Source: CAYSGL01 sp964520985 (GTDB lineage Bacteria; Pseudomonadota; Alphaproteobacteria; Micavibrionales; Micavibrionaceae). Taken from it: a stretch of 44,153 nt of DNA. The stretch is from contig CAZFPB010000010.1 in the NCBI GenBank assembly GCA_964520985.1, positions 1-44,153 of the forward strand, written 5' to 3'. This document shows, piece by piece, positions 36,492 to 43,490 of the stretch. A program made the position numbers and the translations under genes. The stretch's first letter is position 1. Each line of letters starts with the position of its first letter. The notes under the pieces were generated by a model. That model did no database searches. It saw only the letters and a list, made by a program, of their open reading frames with translations, and was not told the DNA's origin.

Positions 36492-37411
36492 ATCCAATCT
36501 CCTCTACCCTTATCAATAAATTTGGTTAAAGTACTACTAAACTCAAGGTCAAAGTCTTTAACCTCACCGTTACGGTTCTTACATACATAGACTTTAAAGA
36601 CGTCCTCGGGTAGGTCCGGGTCTAACAAGTAGGGTCTCTGTAAGAACATGATCACATCAGACGCATGCTCAATTCCAGAGCTTTCTCCGAGATCTTCAAG
36701 AGAAGGTCTAATTTCGAGTATTTTAGAGTTAGCTTCACTATTCTTGTATTGTTTAGCTTTTTCAAATTCCATTTTAGCCTTAGCATATCGATCCTCGAAT
36801 CCGCGTTTCATTTGAGCCAAGGCTAGGACTGGTATACCTAGTTTCTCAGCTACATCCTTTTTAAGCCTGTACACCGCCTCTGCAATCTCTTCGTTACGAC
36901 GTACGCCCTTGTACTTCATTATACCAAGGTAATCGATAACTACAAGTGAGATCTTCTCTCTATTATTCTCATCGTAGGTCTTAGATATCACATCTGACAC
37001 ACTAAGTCCTGGTGTATCAATAATGTGTAGCTTTAGGGTATTATGGAACTCTAACGCCTTCTCTACTTTAGCCCTAAACACCTGCTCCCCTAGCTTCTTA
37101 ATAGGGACGCCTGAGGTCACTGCTAGTAGACGCTTCTTTAGGGTCTCCTTTTTCATCTCAAGTGAGAAGTAAAGGACCTTACCCCTTTCAGCTACGTTTA
37201 AGGCTATTTGACACGATAGTGCTGTTTTACCGTTACCGGGTCTAGCTGCCATCACCACCAAATTGCCTTCTCCCTCAAGGAGGTACTCATATTGCTCCAT
37301 GGAGGGAAATCCACATTTGAGGGCTCTAGCATTTAGATTAATCCCGATCTCACCTAAACTTGCTGCATGCTTTAAGTGTTGATCTAGGGTCTTCTCTAAT
37401 TCATCACTCAT
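36488..37411 (-). CDS. DnaB-like replicative helicase
   Basis: 307 aa, lacking the DnaB N-terminal domain. Walker A ARPGNGKTALSCQIA (about 54-68), then YFSLEM (H1a glutamate), VVIDYLGIM (Walker B, Asp), then VLALAQMKRGFEDR (H3-like Gln), and HASDVIMFLQRPY, KNRNGEV (arginine finger motif region). A hexameric 5'-3' motor at the fork, working with the separate primase at 34270. Shares ATGA with the 82-aa gene upstream and with the acidic zinc protein downstream. Confidence 0.85.
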   Translation of the reverse strand: MSDELEKTLDQHLKHAASLGEIGINLNARALKCGFPSMEQYEYLLEGEGNLVVMAARPGNGKTALSCQIALNVAERGKVLYFSLEMKKETLKKRLLAVTSGVPIKKLGEQVFRAKVEKALEFHNTLKLHIIDTPGLSVSDVISKTYDENNREKISLVVIDYLGIMKYKGVRRNEEIAEAVYRLKKDVAEKLGIPVLALAQMKRGFEDRYAKAKMEFEKAKQYKNSEANSKILEIRPSLEDLGESSGIEHASDVIMFLQRPYLLDPDLPEDVFKVYVCKNRNGEVKDFDLEFSSTLTKFIDKGRGDWI

Positions 37412-37656
37412 GAGGGTAGCCTCTGTACAGCCATTAGAGTCACTTCAGCTAGTCTAATTAGACTCTTCTTATAGAGAGAAGCTCCTAAGGTACCTGATTT
37501 AAAGTCTCGGTAGTCCTCTAACACCTTGGTGGTGTGTTTAATAAGGCTAGTGACTATCTCTTCATGAGTCTTCTCGTCATTGTGTAAATGCGAGCTGGTT
37601 AGAAAGCGTTCCAGTGCAACAAGGATGTTTTTCGTTCTTACATCTAGTTCCGACAT
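37408..37656 (-). CDS. Hypothetical helical protein, 82 aa
   Basis: All-helical (LDVRTKNILVALERFLTSSHLH, then EEIVTSLIKHTTKVLEDYRDF). ATG 37656 follows AAGGAG with 7-nt spacing. It overlaps the end of the transglycosylase by 80 nt in a different frame and shares ATGA with the helicase gene. It could be a helicase-loader-like partner by position only; no motif supports that. Confidence 0.6.
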   Translation of the reverse strand: MSELDVRTKNILVALERFLTSSHLHNDEKTHEEIVTSLIKHTTKVLEDYRDFKSGTLGASLYKKSLIRLAEVTLMAVQRLPS

Positions 37657-38032
37657 CTTTAGTCTCCTTAATTAAGTGTTTAAACACCTTACCAACATAG
37701 TGCATGTTAGACGTTCTTGATTTACCTGCGTTGTAGGCTGATGTAGCCTTGATCCAGTCACCCTTGTACCGTGTCAATTGTTTCTTTAAGTACTTAGCTG
37801 CGTACAGGGCGTTAATTAGAGGCTTATAAAGCCCTTTAATATCACCCTTATACCCAACCAGTTTAGCTGTTGCGTACTTAACTTGACAAAGTCCATGGCT
37901 AGCACTAGGTCCATCAATCTGATTAACCGCTTCAGGTTTTAACCCTGACTCTACTGTACAGATAGCCCTAAGTAGCTCAAAGGGTACTTGTACACTAGCG
38001 GCGGCCATTTTGAGTGCCTGGATCGCTTGCAT
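37577..38032 (-). CDS. Lytic transglycosylase (SLT-type) / endolysin
   Basis: 151 aa. ATG 38032, just after the upstream stop, is used; an in-frame GTG at 38083 lies inside the previous gene. The lysozyme-like fold shows the catalytic Glu in RAICTVESGLKPEAVN, then SHGLCQVKYATAKLVGY, then YKGDWIKATSAYNAG, the order of SLT-family enzymes. It cuts the glycan strand of peptidoglycan. There is no signal peptide. Its gene is embedded in the replication operon rather than next to the holin candidates, so a replication-time or entry role cannot be excluded. Confidence 0.8.
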   Translation of the reverse strand: MQAIQALKMAAASVQVPFELLRAICTVESGLKPEAVNQIDGPSASHGLCQVKYATAKLVGYKGDIKGLYKPLINALYAAKYLKKQLTRYKGDWIKATSAYNAGKSRTSNMHYVGKVFKHLIKETKDVGTRCKNEKHPCCTGTLSNQLAFTQ

Positions 38033-38036
38033 ATAT

Positions 38037-38246
38037 TTATTTAACCTTCCGTGGTCTAGACCCTGCACCTTTAGGGCGTACACTAGAAGGACCGGAATTC
38101 ATCTTATAACCACCTGTTATTGGGGGTAACCTCTCTACACGTGTAGTCTCACAATGGGGACAGTTAACGTCTACGTGGTCATAGCTGTTGAGTAGCTCCT
38201 CAAACTGGTGACCACATTCTAAACAAAGATAATCTCTCAATGGCAT
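38037..38246 (-). CDS. FmdB-type zinc-ribbon protein, 69 aa
   Basis: MPLRDYLCLECGHQFEELL, then CPHCETTRVERLPP, is the standard FmdB/putative regulatory ribbon (two CxxC, with aromatic Y near the start). The C-terminus is basic and flexible (PSSVRPKGAGSRPRKVK). Function in phages is unknown; binding to nucleic acid or to a polymerase partner is possible. The start follows AAGAGGAGAACAGT. Confidence 0.75.
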   Translation of the reverse strand: MPLRDYLCLECGHQFEELLNSYDHVDVNCPHCETTRVERLPPITGGYKMNSGPSSVRPKGAGSRPRKVK

Positions 38247-38311
38247 ACTGTTCTCCTCTTACGTACAACGTTTAGTAACCTTATTAAATGCTAGCAGGTC
38301 TATTTAATAAA

Positions 38312-38776
38312 TCAAGTACTATTTAATATAATATTTATAGCCGCAAATTCACCATGATACTCTACAGCAGCTTTGTTGTAGGCTCTAGCTGCATCTTCTT
38401 GTGAAGTGTAGTACCCTAAACTTATTTTCTTTTTATTTACTTGTATTTGAGCTACCCAGGTACCATATGTACACAAAGACACCCCCTTATACTTAGATGT
38501 TTTATCTTTTCTAAGCTTATTATTATTTCTAGTGTTTTCTTGTTGTGTACAAATCCTGAGATTTGATTTTCTATTATCTAGAGTGTCACCATTAATATGG
38601 TCTACAATTTTAGTAGGAGGACAGTTCATTAAAAATCTATGCAGTCTTATCTCTTTTTTATTTGAACGTGTTACTAAATAACGTTTTGAACTTAAGTACC
38701 AATTATATTGAGAAATAATAGAATAATCTTCATCATCAATTAAAAATACTGTTCCAGATCTTGTTTTTAATTGCAT
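38312..38776 (-). CDS. HNH-AP2 homing endonuclease
   Basis: 154 aa. The N-terminal 95 residues form an HNH_3 core: DEDYSIISQYNWYLSSKRYLVTR, then LHRFLMNCPPTKIVDHINGDTLDNRKSNLRICTQQENTRN (the HNH catalytic triad). The C-terminal ~55 residues (SKYKGVSLCTYGTWVAQIQVNKKKISLGYYTSQEDAARAYNKAAVEYHGEFA) are an AP2 DNA-binding domain. It is a free-standing homing endonuclease next to the polymerase gene, 2 nt from its stop, and clearly AT-rich. Confidence 0.9.
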   Translation of the reverse strand: MQLKTRSGTVFLIDDEDYSIISQYNWYLSSKRYLVTRSNKKEIRLHRFLMNCPPTKIVDHINGDTLDNRKSNLRICTQQENTRNNNKLRKDKTSKYKGVSLCTYGTWVAQIQVNKKKISLGYYTSQEDAARAYNKAAVEYHGEFAAINIILNST

Positions 38777-38777
38777 A

Positions 38778-40556
38778 TTAGTCTTCCCACCTTGTTAAAC
38801 TTAAGGAACAATCAACAGATAAGTCTAAAGATAAATTTATAACCCTGCCAGCTTCTACCATAGTATTAATGATAATATCCCTAGCCTTTTGAACTTTATC
38901 CAAGTCTACTTCGGCTAACACCTCATCATGAATCGAAAAAAGTGTACCTAGTCCACATTCTTTAAGTCTATCTTTTAAGGTGTACAGACTCCAACTTGTA
39001 CAGTCAGATCCCGTAGACTGAATTAGTGAATTAGGCGCTTGTCTTTTGGCGCGCTCCCGCTCCCAGTGGGTATTAAACTCTTTAGGGAAGTGTCTGATTC
39101 GACCCCACGGAGTTTGGATGGGTTCTCCTCGGTCAATTTTGTCGTGACATGATCTATTAAACCTTCGTAATCCTGGATAAGTTTCCCAATATTTATTAAA
39201 AGCGCTTTCTGCTTCTTTGTCTGAGCATCCAAGAATGGACTTAATTTTAGGGGCCCCTGCGCCGTATTGTAATGCGAAGTTAATTGATTTAGCGACACCT
39301 CTAGGGATTCCAAGACCTGACGCAGTGATATCGTGTAAACTAGCGCCTTCGAAGACAACTGATAGGAGTGCTGGATCTCTACTAAAGTGCGCTGCAATGA
39401 CGACTTCGAGTTGCTTGTAGTCGGCTGAGATGAACGCTTTGCCTTCTTCTGGGACATAGATACCTCTAATGCCACCCTGAGAGGGTAGCTGTTGTAGATT
39501 GGGTTCACTTGAGCTTAACCGTCCTGTAACCGTACCTGACACGTTGAAAGAGGGGTAAATCCTACCCTTAACCGATTTCTCTAGACTTCCCTCAATGAAC
39601 GCGGTAAATACCTTCTGGTGTCCACGGTAGTTTCGTATTAATGGAATTAGAGGGTGTCTAAACTCCAACTGTTCCAATGCGTGATCATCAATAGTGCGCT
39701 TTCGTTGTTTATTAAACTGAGTAGGAAGTTTGAGTTCATCATATATAAGCTTACCCAACTGAATAGTAGAATCAAAATTAAAAGTAGGCCTATTAACCGC
39801 TCTTTTACCTTTTGGAGTTTTTCTTTTGTCAAGTTCCACCTCGTATAGTTGATTTTCAATGAGCTGGCATTCGATGTCTACACAATCTCTCATCTTTGAT
39901 TTAAGGTCAGTAATAAGTGTACTTAGTTCTGTACCCTTTTGGGATAGATAGGGAAGATCTAATTTTAGTCCCCTAAGTTCAGTGTCATAAAGGGCTAAAG
40001 CGAGCCTTCGTGCATGTTCCACAAGAGTATCAGGAACACCGGCATGTTTAATATCGTTAAGTAGATCAGTATAAACTCTATCCGTATAAAGTACATCCTT
40101 ACAAGCATATTCAATCTGTTCTTCTCTAGGTGCATGGGTGTATTCCTTGTATTTATCCCAAAAGAGTTGTTTATAATTATCGTTGTAACGTCGTTGAATA
40201 ATATCGTCCAAGCTATGGCTATTGTTCTCATCAAGTAGGTGGTCTAAGTGGAGAGTGTCAGCAAGTAGACCTGGTACCCTTAGGTCTACACCAGCTAAGT
40301 ACATGAAACGAAAATCAAACTTGAAATTATGCGCCACAACCGCTTTCTTGAGCGCTCTGAGGTGATGAGCAAACGATGCATTAAATAGATAGGCCTTACC
40401 ACTACCCCCACCTGAGATGACAATATCAGTGAGTTTATCGTTAAAGTAAGATAAGCCTGTTGTTTCCACATCCAGTACAACATAGGGATAATCCTTATTG
40501 TAGAGTTCTATGAGGTCTTGTACTTCTTTATCTGTAGTGAGTTCTGTATATTCCAT
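38778..40556 (-). CDS. DNA polymerase I-like (family A), with 3'-5' exonuclease
   Basis: 592 aa. The exonuclease half shows VVLDVETTGLS (D-x-E), AHNFKFDFRF and YACKDVLYTDRVY (Y-x-x-x-D). The polymerase half shows motif A ISADYKQLEVVIAAHFS, motif B RGVAKSINFALQYG and motif C FSIHDEVLAEV. The motif B residue equal to E. coli Phe762 is Phe, a position linked to nucleotide choice and fidelity. There is no 5' nuclease domain. It is the main replicative polymerase. An HNH-AP2 gene directly follows it. The start follows AAGAGGTATT. Confidence 0.93.
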   Translation of the reverse strand: MEYTELTTDKEVQDLIELYNKDYPYVVLDVETTGLSYFNDKLTDIVISGGGSGKAYLFNASFAHHLRALKKAVVAHNFKFDFRFMYLAGVDLRVPGLLADTLHLDHLLDENNSHSLDDIIQRRYNDNYKQLFWDKYKEYTHAPREEQIEYACKDVLYTDRVYTDLLNDIKHAGVPDTLVEHARRLALALYDTELRGLKLDLPYLSQKGTELSTLITDLKSKMRDCVDIECQLIENQLYEVELDKRKTPKGKRAVNRPTFNFDSTIQLGKLIYDELKLPTQFNKQRKRTIDDHALEQLEFRHPLIPLIRNYRGHQKVFTAFIEGSLEKSVKGRIYPSFNVSGTVTGRLSSSEPNLQQLPSQGGIRGIYVPEEGKAFISADYKQLEVVIAAHFSRDPALLSVVFEGASLHDITASGLGIPRGVAKSINFALQYGAGAPKIKSILGCSDKEAESAFNKYWETYPGLRRFNRSCHDKIDRGEPIQTPWGRIRHFPKEFNTHWERERAKRQAPNSLIQSTGSDCTSWSLYTLKDRLKECGLGTLFSIHDEVLAEVDLDKVQKARDIIINTMVEAGRVINLSLDLSVDCSLSLTRWED

Positions 40557-40564
40557 AATACCTC

Positions 40565-40828
40565 TTATCGTTTTAGAATTAAATCGATCTGTCTCTTACT
40601 CTTACGTCTTACATCTAAGACGTGCTGTACTTCATACTTTGTTTTAGTTATGTGTTTTACCAATGAAAGTATTGGGACTTCAATATCCTCATATTGTTTA
40701 TTATAAAAGCGTTTAAATTCCGAAACTACAGGTATAACCAAACGTGAAGACGTAAAAGTCTTACTACTATAATGTCCAATTATATCTTTTCCATTCCATA
40801 CAGGAAATATGTAAGGGCCTTCTGGCAT
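40565..40828 (-). CDS. Hypothetical protein, 87 aa
   Basis: Not recognised. It opens MPEGPYIFPVWNGKDIIGHYSSKTFTSSRLVIPVV, beta-rich and aromatic; the rest is basic and helical, ending KRQIDLILKR. Its leader (AAGAGGTATT) is nearly identical to that of the polymerase gene, 8 nt downstream of its stop, so the two are probably expressed together. Confidence 0.6.
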   Translation of the reverse strand: MPEGPYIFPVWNGKDIIGHYSSKTFTSSRLVIPVVSEFKRFYNKQYEDIEVPILSLVKHITKTKYEVQHVLDVRRKSKRQIDLILKR

Positions 40829-40950
40829 AATACCTCTTAGTTAAGTAACCTTTATTAAGGCTACTCTTAGTAAAGTATAATTGATTAAGGAGGGAGGGCT
40901 CAGGCACAGACCTGATTTAAGGCCCCATATCACGGGCACACCCTGTATAC
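40829..40950 (-). promoter_or_regulatory. 122-bp intergenic stretch with hairpin
   Basis: TCAGG (40900-40904) pairs with CCTGA (40911-40915) around 6 nt, and GGGC (40896) can pair with GCCC (40922) outside it. No T-run follows in either direction. A TATACT -10-like element without a -35 lies near 40874-40879. It is the largest gap inside the leftward replication operon, so a processing site, attenuator or internal promoter is possible. Confidence 0.35.
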
Positions 40951-41214
40951 TTAAATATCTTCGCTATTGCCCTTACGTGCATTTCGAGCAGCTTCCATAG
41001 CCTTTACTTCTGAGGCTGGAATAAACTCAAAGTACCCATCTGGGGAGGTGTCATTTTTCTTAGCTTTATTCTGCTTGTACACTAGTCTACCACCAATCTC
41101 TACATTCTTCATGATAGAATCATAATCCTCAGACGTGATTGGGGGACTCCAAGCACCTCTAGACATGTTATATCCTCTAGCTAAAGTCGGATTAAACTTC
41201 TTATTATCACTCAT
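40951..41214 (-). CDS. Hypothetical protein, 87 aa
   Basis: ATG 41214 follows CAGGGAGAAGAAA and overlaps the end of the 52-aa upstream gene; an earlier in-frame start lies inside that gene. The protein is charged (MSDNKKFNPTLARGYNMSRGAWSPPITSEDYD...), with a beta-like centre and a basic end. It could be a small ssDNA-binding or recombination accessory by position next to Rad52, but there is no motif. Confidence 0.6.
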   Translation of the reverse strand: MSDNKKFNPTLARGYNMSRGAWSPPITSEDYDSIMKNVEIGGRLVYKQNKAKKNDTSPDGYFEFIPASEVKAMEAARNARKGNSEDI

Positions 41215-41365
41215 TTTCTTCTCCCTGGTTATAGTCACGTCCAAAGTCGGTTGTGACGGTTAGTACCACATCATCCGCAGTTTGTTGCAGAAGCTTTCTA
41301 AGTCTGTATAGCTCTTGAGGTGTAAGGTTACCCTTAACCTCTACTCTAATATATGTGTTATTCAC
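41207..41365 (-). CDS. Hypothetical protein, 52 aa (GTG start)
   Basis: GTG 41365, preceded by AAAGGA, overlaps the Rad52-like gene stop (GTGA). The sequence (NNTYIRVEVKGNLTPQELYRLRKLLQQTADDVVLTV...) has a beta-alpha-beta look. It overlaps the next gene by 8 nt. Function unknown. Confidence 0.55.
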   Translation of the reverse strand: MNNTYIRVEVKGNLTPQELYRLRKLLQQTADDVVLTVTTDFGRDYNQGEENE

Positions 41366-42135
41366 GATAATCCTTTCACGTGAGTTAGGATAGTGTCAAG
41401 GCCTGAATCTTGTACACCATCGAGTGTATCTGCTTTATGGTTATCCTGTAAATACTTCTTCATATCAGGCATAGTAAGTACACCCCTCTTGATAGCTGCA
41501 TTTACGTAAGACCTGATTAGGTCTCTGACTTTATCGGGTCTAGGGGTATTTCCGTTAGACCCACTTGGAGCACTTGAGACTTGACTAGGAACCTTGCTGC
41601 TACTAGCTTCGCTTCCCTTCGGGCTTTCTGCTCTTTGAGCTGGTTTAACCATAGTGCTTTCCCGTGCAGGCGCTTTTTCGTCTTCATAATCGACATTGAC
41701 TTGCTCCTTATCATATAAAGCTAACCCTAAGCTCATCCCCAGGTCTTTAGCAGCTACCTTAAGTGCGTCTGTTACTGCTTCTTTAATAGCTAGCTCATGG
41801 GCATTCTGAGAACTCTTATCAGCACCGTACCCGTAAGCCTCTTTAATCACAAATGCCCGGTATTTATCCTGCTCACCTTGATAGGACACTGTCAATCTTA
41901 CTTTAACTAGGTATGCAGGAAACTCTCCCCTAGATGTGGTGTTAGTGACCAGCCTAACATCGGTAATCTCTTTATCCCATTTAGTAGGTCCAAAGATCTT
42001 GTTTAGACGGTCGATGACATAGTGGCCCTCTAAATAAGAGAGTTTACGTCCACCACCACCATCACGTTCACAGACTACACTACCAGGAATCTTTGCGTCT
42101 AGTTCCTGCTCAATCTGAGCTATTGTTTTACTCAT
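41362..42135 (-). CDS. Rad52-family single-strand annealing protein
   Basis: 257 aa. The N-terminal ~150 residues match Rad52/22: PGSVVCERDGGGGRKLSYLEGHYVIDRLNKIFGPTKWDKEI, then KVRLTVSYQGE, then KEAYGYGADKSSQNAHELAIKEAVTDALKVAAKDLG, the conserved block that lines the ssDNA groove of the annealing ring. A low-complexity Ser/Pro linker and a C-terminal helical tail follow. Such proteins anneal complementary single strands during phage recombination. The RecB-like nuclease (42243) would provide the resection step, forming a Red-like pair. Confidence 0.85.
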   Translation of the reverse strand: MSKTIAQIEQELDAKIPGSVVCERDGGGGRKLSYLEGHYVIDRLNKIFGPTKWDKEITDVRLVTNTTSRGEFPAYLVKVRLTVSYQGEQDKYRAFVIKEAYGYGADKSSQNAHELAIKEAVTDALKVAAKDLGMSLGLALYDKEQVNVDYEDEKAPARESTMVKPAQRAESPKGSEASSSKVPSQVSSAPSGSNGNTPRPDKVRDLIRSYVNAAIKRGVLTMPDMKKYLQDNHKADTLDGVQDSGLDTILTHVKGLS

Positions 42136-42250
42136 TTTTATTTTCCTCTTCTTTCCTAATATTGTAACCTAAATACATCCCGAAAGAGTACACGGTTATT
42201 CCATATAACATATTTACTATGGTTAGTAGAATCATACCACTATTACTCAT
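42128..42250 (-). CDS. Single-pass membrane micro-protein, 40 aa
   Basis: ATG 42250 is preferred since GAAGG lies 8 nt upstream; a longer in-frame reading lies inside the nuclease gene. One membrane segment (MILLTIVNMLYGITVYSFGMYLGY) and a charged tail (NIRKEEENKNE). It sits between the nuclease and annealing-protein genes, overlapping both by 8 nt. Its role is unknown. Confidence 0.5.
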   Translation of the reverse strand: MSNSGMILLTIVNMLYGITVYSFGMYLGYNIRKEEENKNE

Positions 42251-43004
42251 TCTCATAACCTTCCCAACACTTATTATAGAAGTCGCATTTCCTACCTGAT
42301 TGAATGCAGCTATTTGTGTTGGCTGACCATAGCCCATTCTTCTCTACCACCTCTAAAGTATCACATTGATTTTTGATATTTGCAAGTACTTTACTCATAT
42401 GCTCGGGTGTTATAGTCCTCTTGATAGTCTGGATACTAGGCTCTTTACCCTTAATAAACACTATGTAGACGACCTGTAAGGCTTCAAACCCATTCTGTTT
42501 AGCGAGATGAGCATAGAGATACATTTGCTCGTTGAGGTACGCTTTCTCCTTGTCATATCTATAAGAGGAGGTTTTAAAGTCAATAACGCTTGGAGTTCCG
42601 TCAAATGATCCAAGTACATCCGGGGTCCCTTCAAGTCTAATTGCTCCTGGTTCTTTAGACACTGTTCCATAGAGCCTTTGTTCCATTTGGTTAACTTCGA
42701 TTTTCTTCGCGTGTAATCTCCTAAATCTATCTAATAGTATCTCGGCCATTACTTCAAGTTCTTTTCTCTTAAACCTACCAAACTCTATCTTAGATGCTTC
42801 TGAGTCCCAGTATATCCTAAAGGATTCAACAGGGTTAGCATTGTGTAATAAGAACTCTTCTAAAGCAAAGTGCATTGAGCTTCCGAATACAAGGGCGTCA
42901 TTAGGCTTAGCTCCAGAATCGAGTTTATCAATATAAAGGTATTTATAAAGCTTATTACATCGATAAGCGCTTTGTAACTGAGAATAACTATAGGATTTAC
43001 TCAT
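42243..43004 (-). CDS. RecB/Cas4-like PD-(D/E)XK exonuclease
   Basis: 253 aa. ATG 43004 follows AAGGAGTGAT and is preferred to an upstream in-frame start. It opens YSYSQLQSAYRCNKLYKYLYIDKL (RecB-family 'S-x-x-x-x-x-C' block with R), then GSSMHFALEEFL, EGTPDVLGSFDGTPSVIDFKTSS (D...D-x-K active site) and LNEQMYLYAHLAKQNG (QMYLYA helix). C-terminal cysteines (C-x...RKCDFYNKC) could hold a Cas4-like Fe-S cluster. It resects DNA ends for the Rad52-like annealing protein. Confidence 0.85.
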   Translation of the reverse strand: MSKSYSYSQLQSAYRCNKLYKYLYIDKLDSGAKPNDALVFGSSMHFALEEFLLHNANPVESFRIYWDSEASKIEFGRFKRKELEVMAEILLDRFRRLHAKKIEVNQMEQRLYGTVSKEPGAIRLEGTPDVLGSFDGTPSVIDFKTSSYRYDKEKAYLNEQMYLYAHLAKQNGFEALQVVYIVFIKGKEPSIQTIKRTITPEHMSKVLANIKNQCDTLEVVEKNGLWSANTNSCIQSGRKCDFYNKCWEGYENE

Positions 43005-43005
43005 A

Positions 43006-43314
43006 TCACTCCTTAAATACATTACCATTCTTTAACAAGTAGTGTAAAGCCGATTCAATCTTCCTTACCTGTGTCTCAGTTAACCCAATGTTATATTCCT
43101 CACTAAAGGCATGGACTACCTCATGAATGTAGGTGTGGACCATATTCCTAGGCGTCTGACCAGTTAGGAGGACTATTTGCTTAGAGTCTAACCTAGTGAC
43201 TCCATAGCAGTCCTCTCCTCCTACGATCTCAGGAGACCATAGGAGTTCATAGAACACTTTACGTGTAACTTGGATCTTGTGGGGTATACGTTTAGCCAAC
43301 TGGGACCATTTCAT
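43006..43314 (-). CDS. HExxH metallopeptidase-like protein, 102 aa
   Basis: The only clear motif is HEVVH (64-68) in MVHTYIHEVVHAFSEEYN, a zinc-peptidase signature; a third ligand may be Glu in the following SEEYNIGLTETQVRKIE. The size and the 'Y-I-HE-V-x-H-A' setting recall phage SprT/ImmA-like small proteases. The start forms ATGA with the 59-aa gene; the stop is 1 nt before the nuclease start. Protease activity is inferred from motif only. Confidence 0.65.
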   Translation of the reverse strand: MKWSQLAKRIPHKIQVTRKVFYELLWSPEIVGGEDCYGVTRLDSKQIVLLTGQTPRNMVHTYIHEVVHAFSEEYNIGLTETQVRKIESALHYLLKNGNVFKE

Positions 43315-43490
43315 TTTACACCATCTAATTTAGCAGCCTCTATCTTAAGTTCTATTAACCTTAACTCATTCTTTAGGAACGCCTTATAACTGTCTGGGTG
43401 TCCTACATGTTTATTAGGGACCTCAGCAGCAAGTCTATCCTTAAGTTTATCCCTGTAGGCTTGCAATGATACTAATTTCTTCTTATCCAT
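43311..43490 (-). CDS. Hypothetical helical protein, 59 aa
   Basis: ATG 43490 follows AAGGAG with 7-nt spacing, inside the 3' end of the pentapeptide-repeat gene (8-nt overlap); the stop makes ATGA with the next gene. The product (MDKKKLVSLQAYRDKLKDRLAAE, then FLKNELRLIELKIEAAKLDGVK) is mostly charged helix, likely a coiled coil. Not recognised. Confidence 0.65.
   Translation of the reverse strand: MDKKKLVSLQAYRDKLKDRLAAEVPNKHVGHPDSYKAFLKNELRLIELKIEAAKLDGVK

Noticed and set aside
39023..39508. Minus-strand open frame of 161 aa inside the polymerase gene
   Set aside because: It overlaps motif A and motif B of the DNA polymerase in another frame; there is no ribosome site or domain, so it is a shadow of the real gene.
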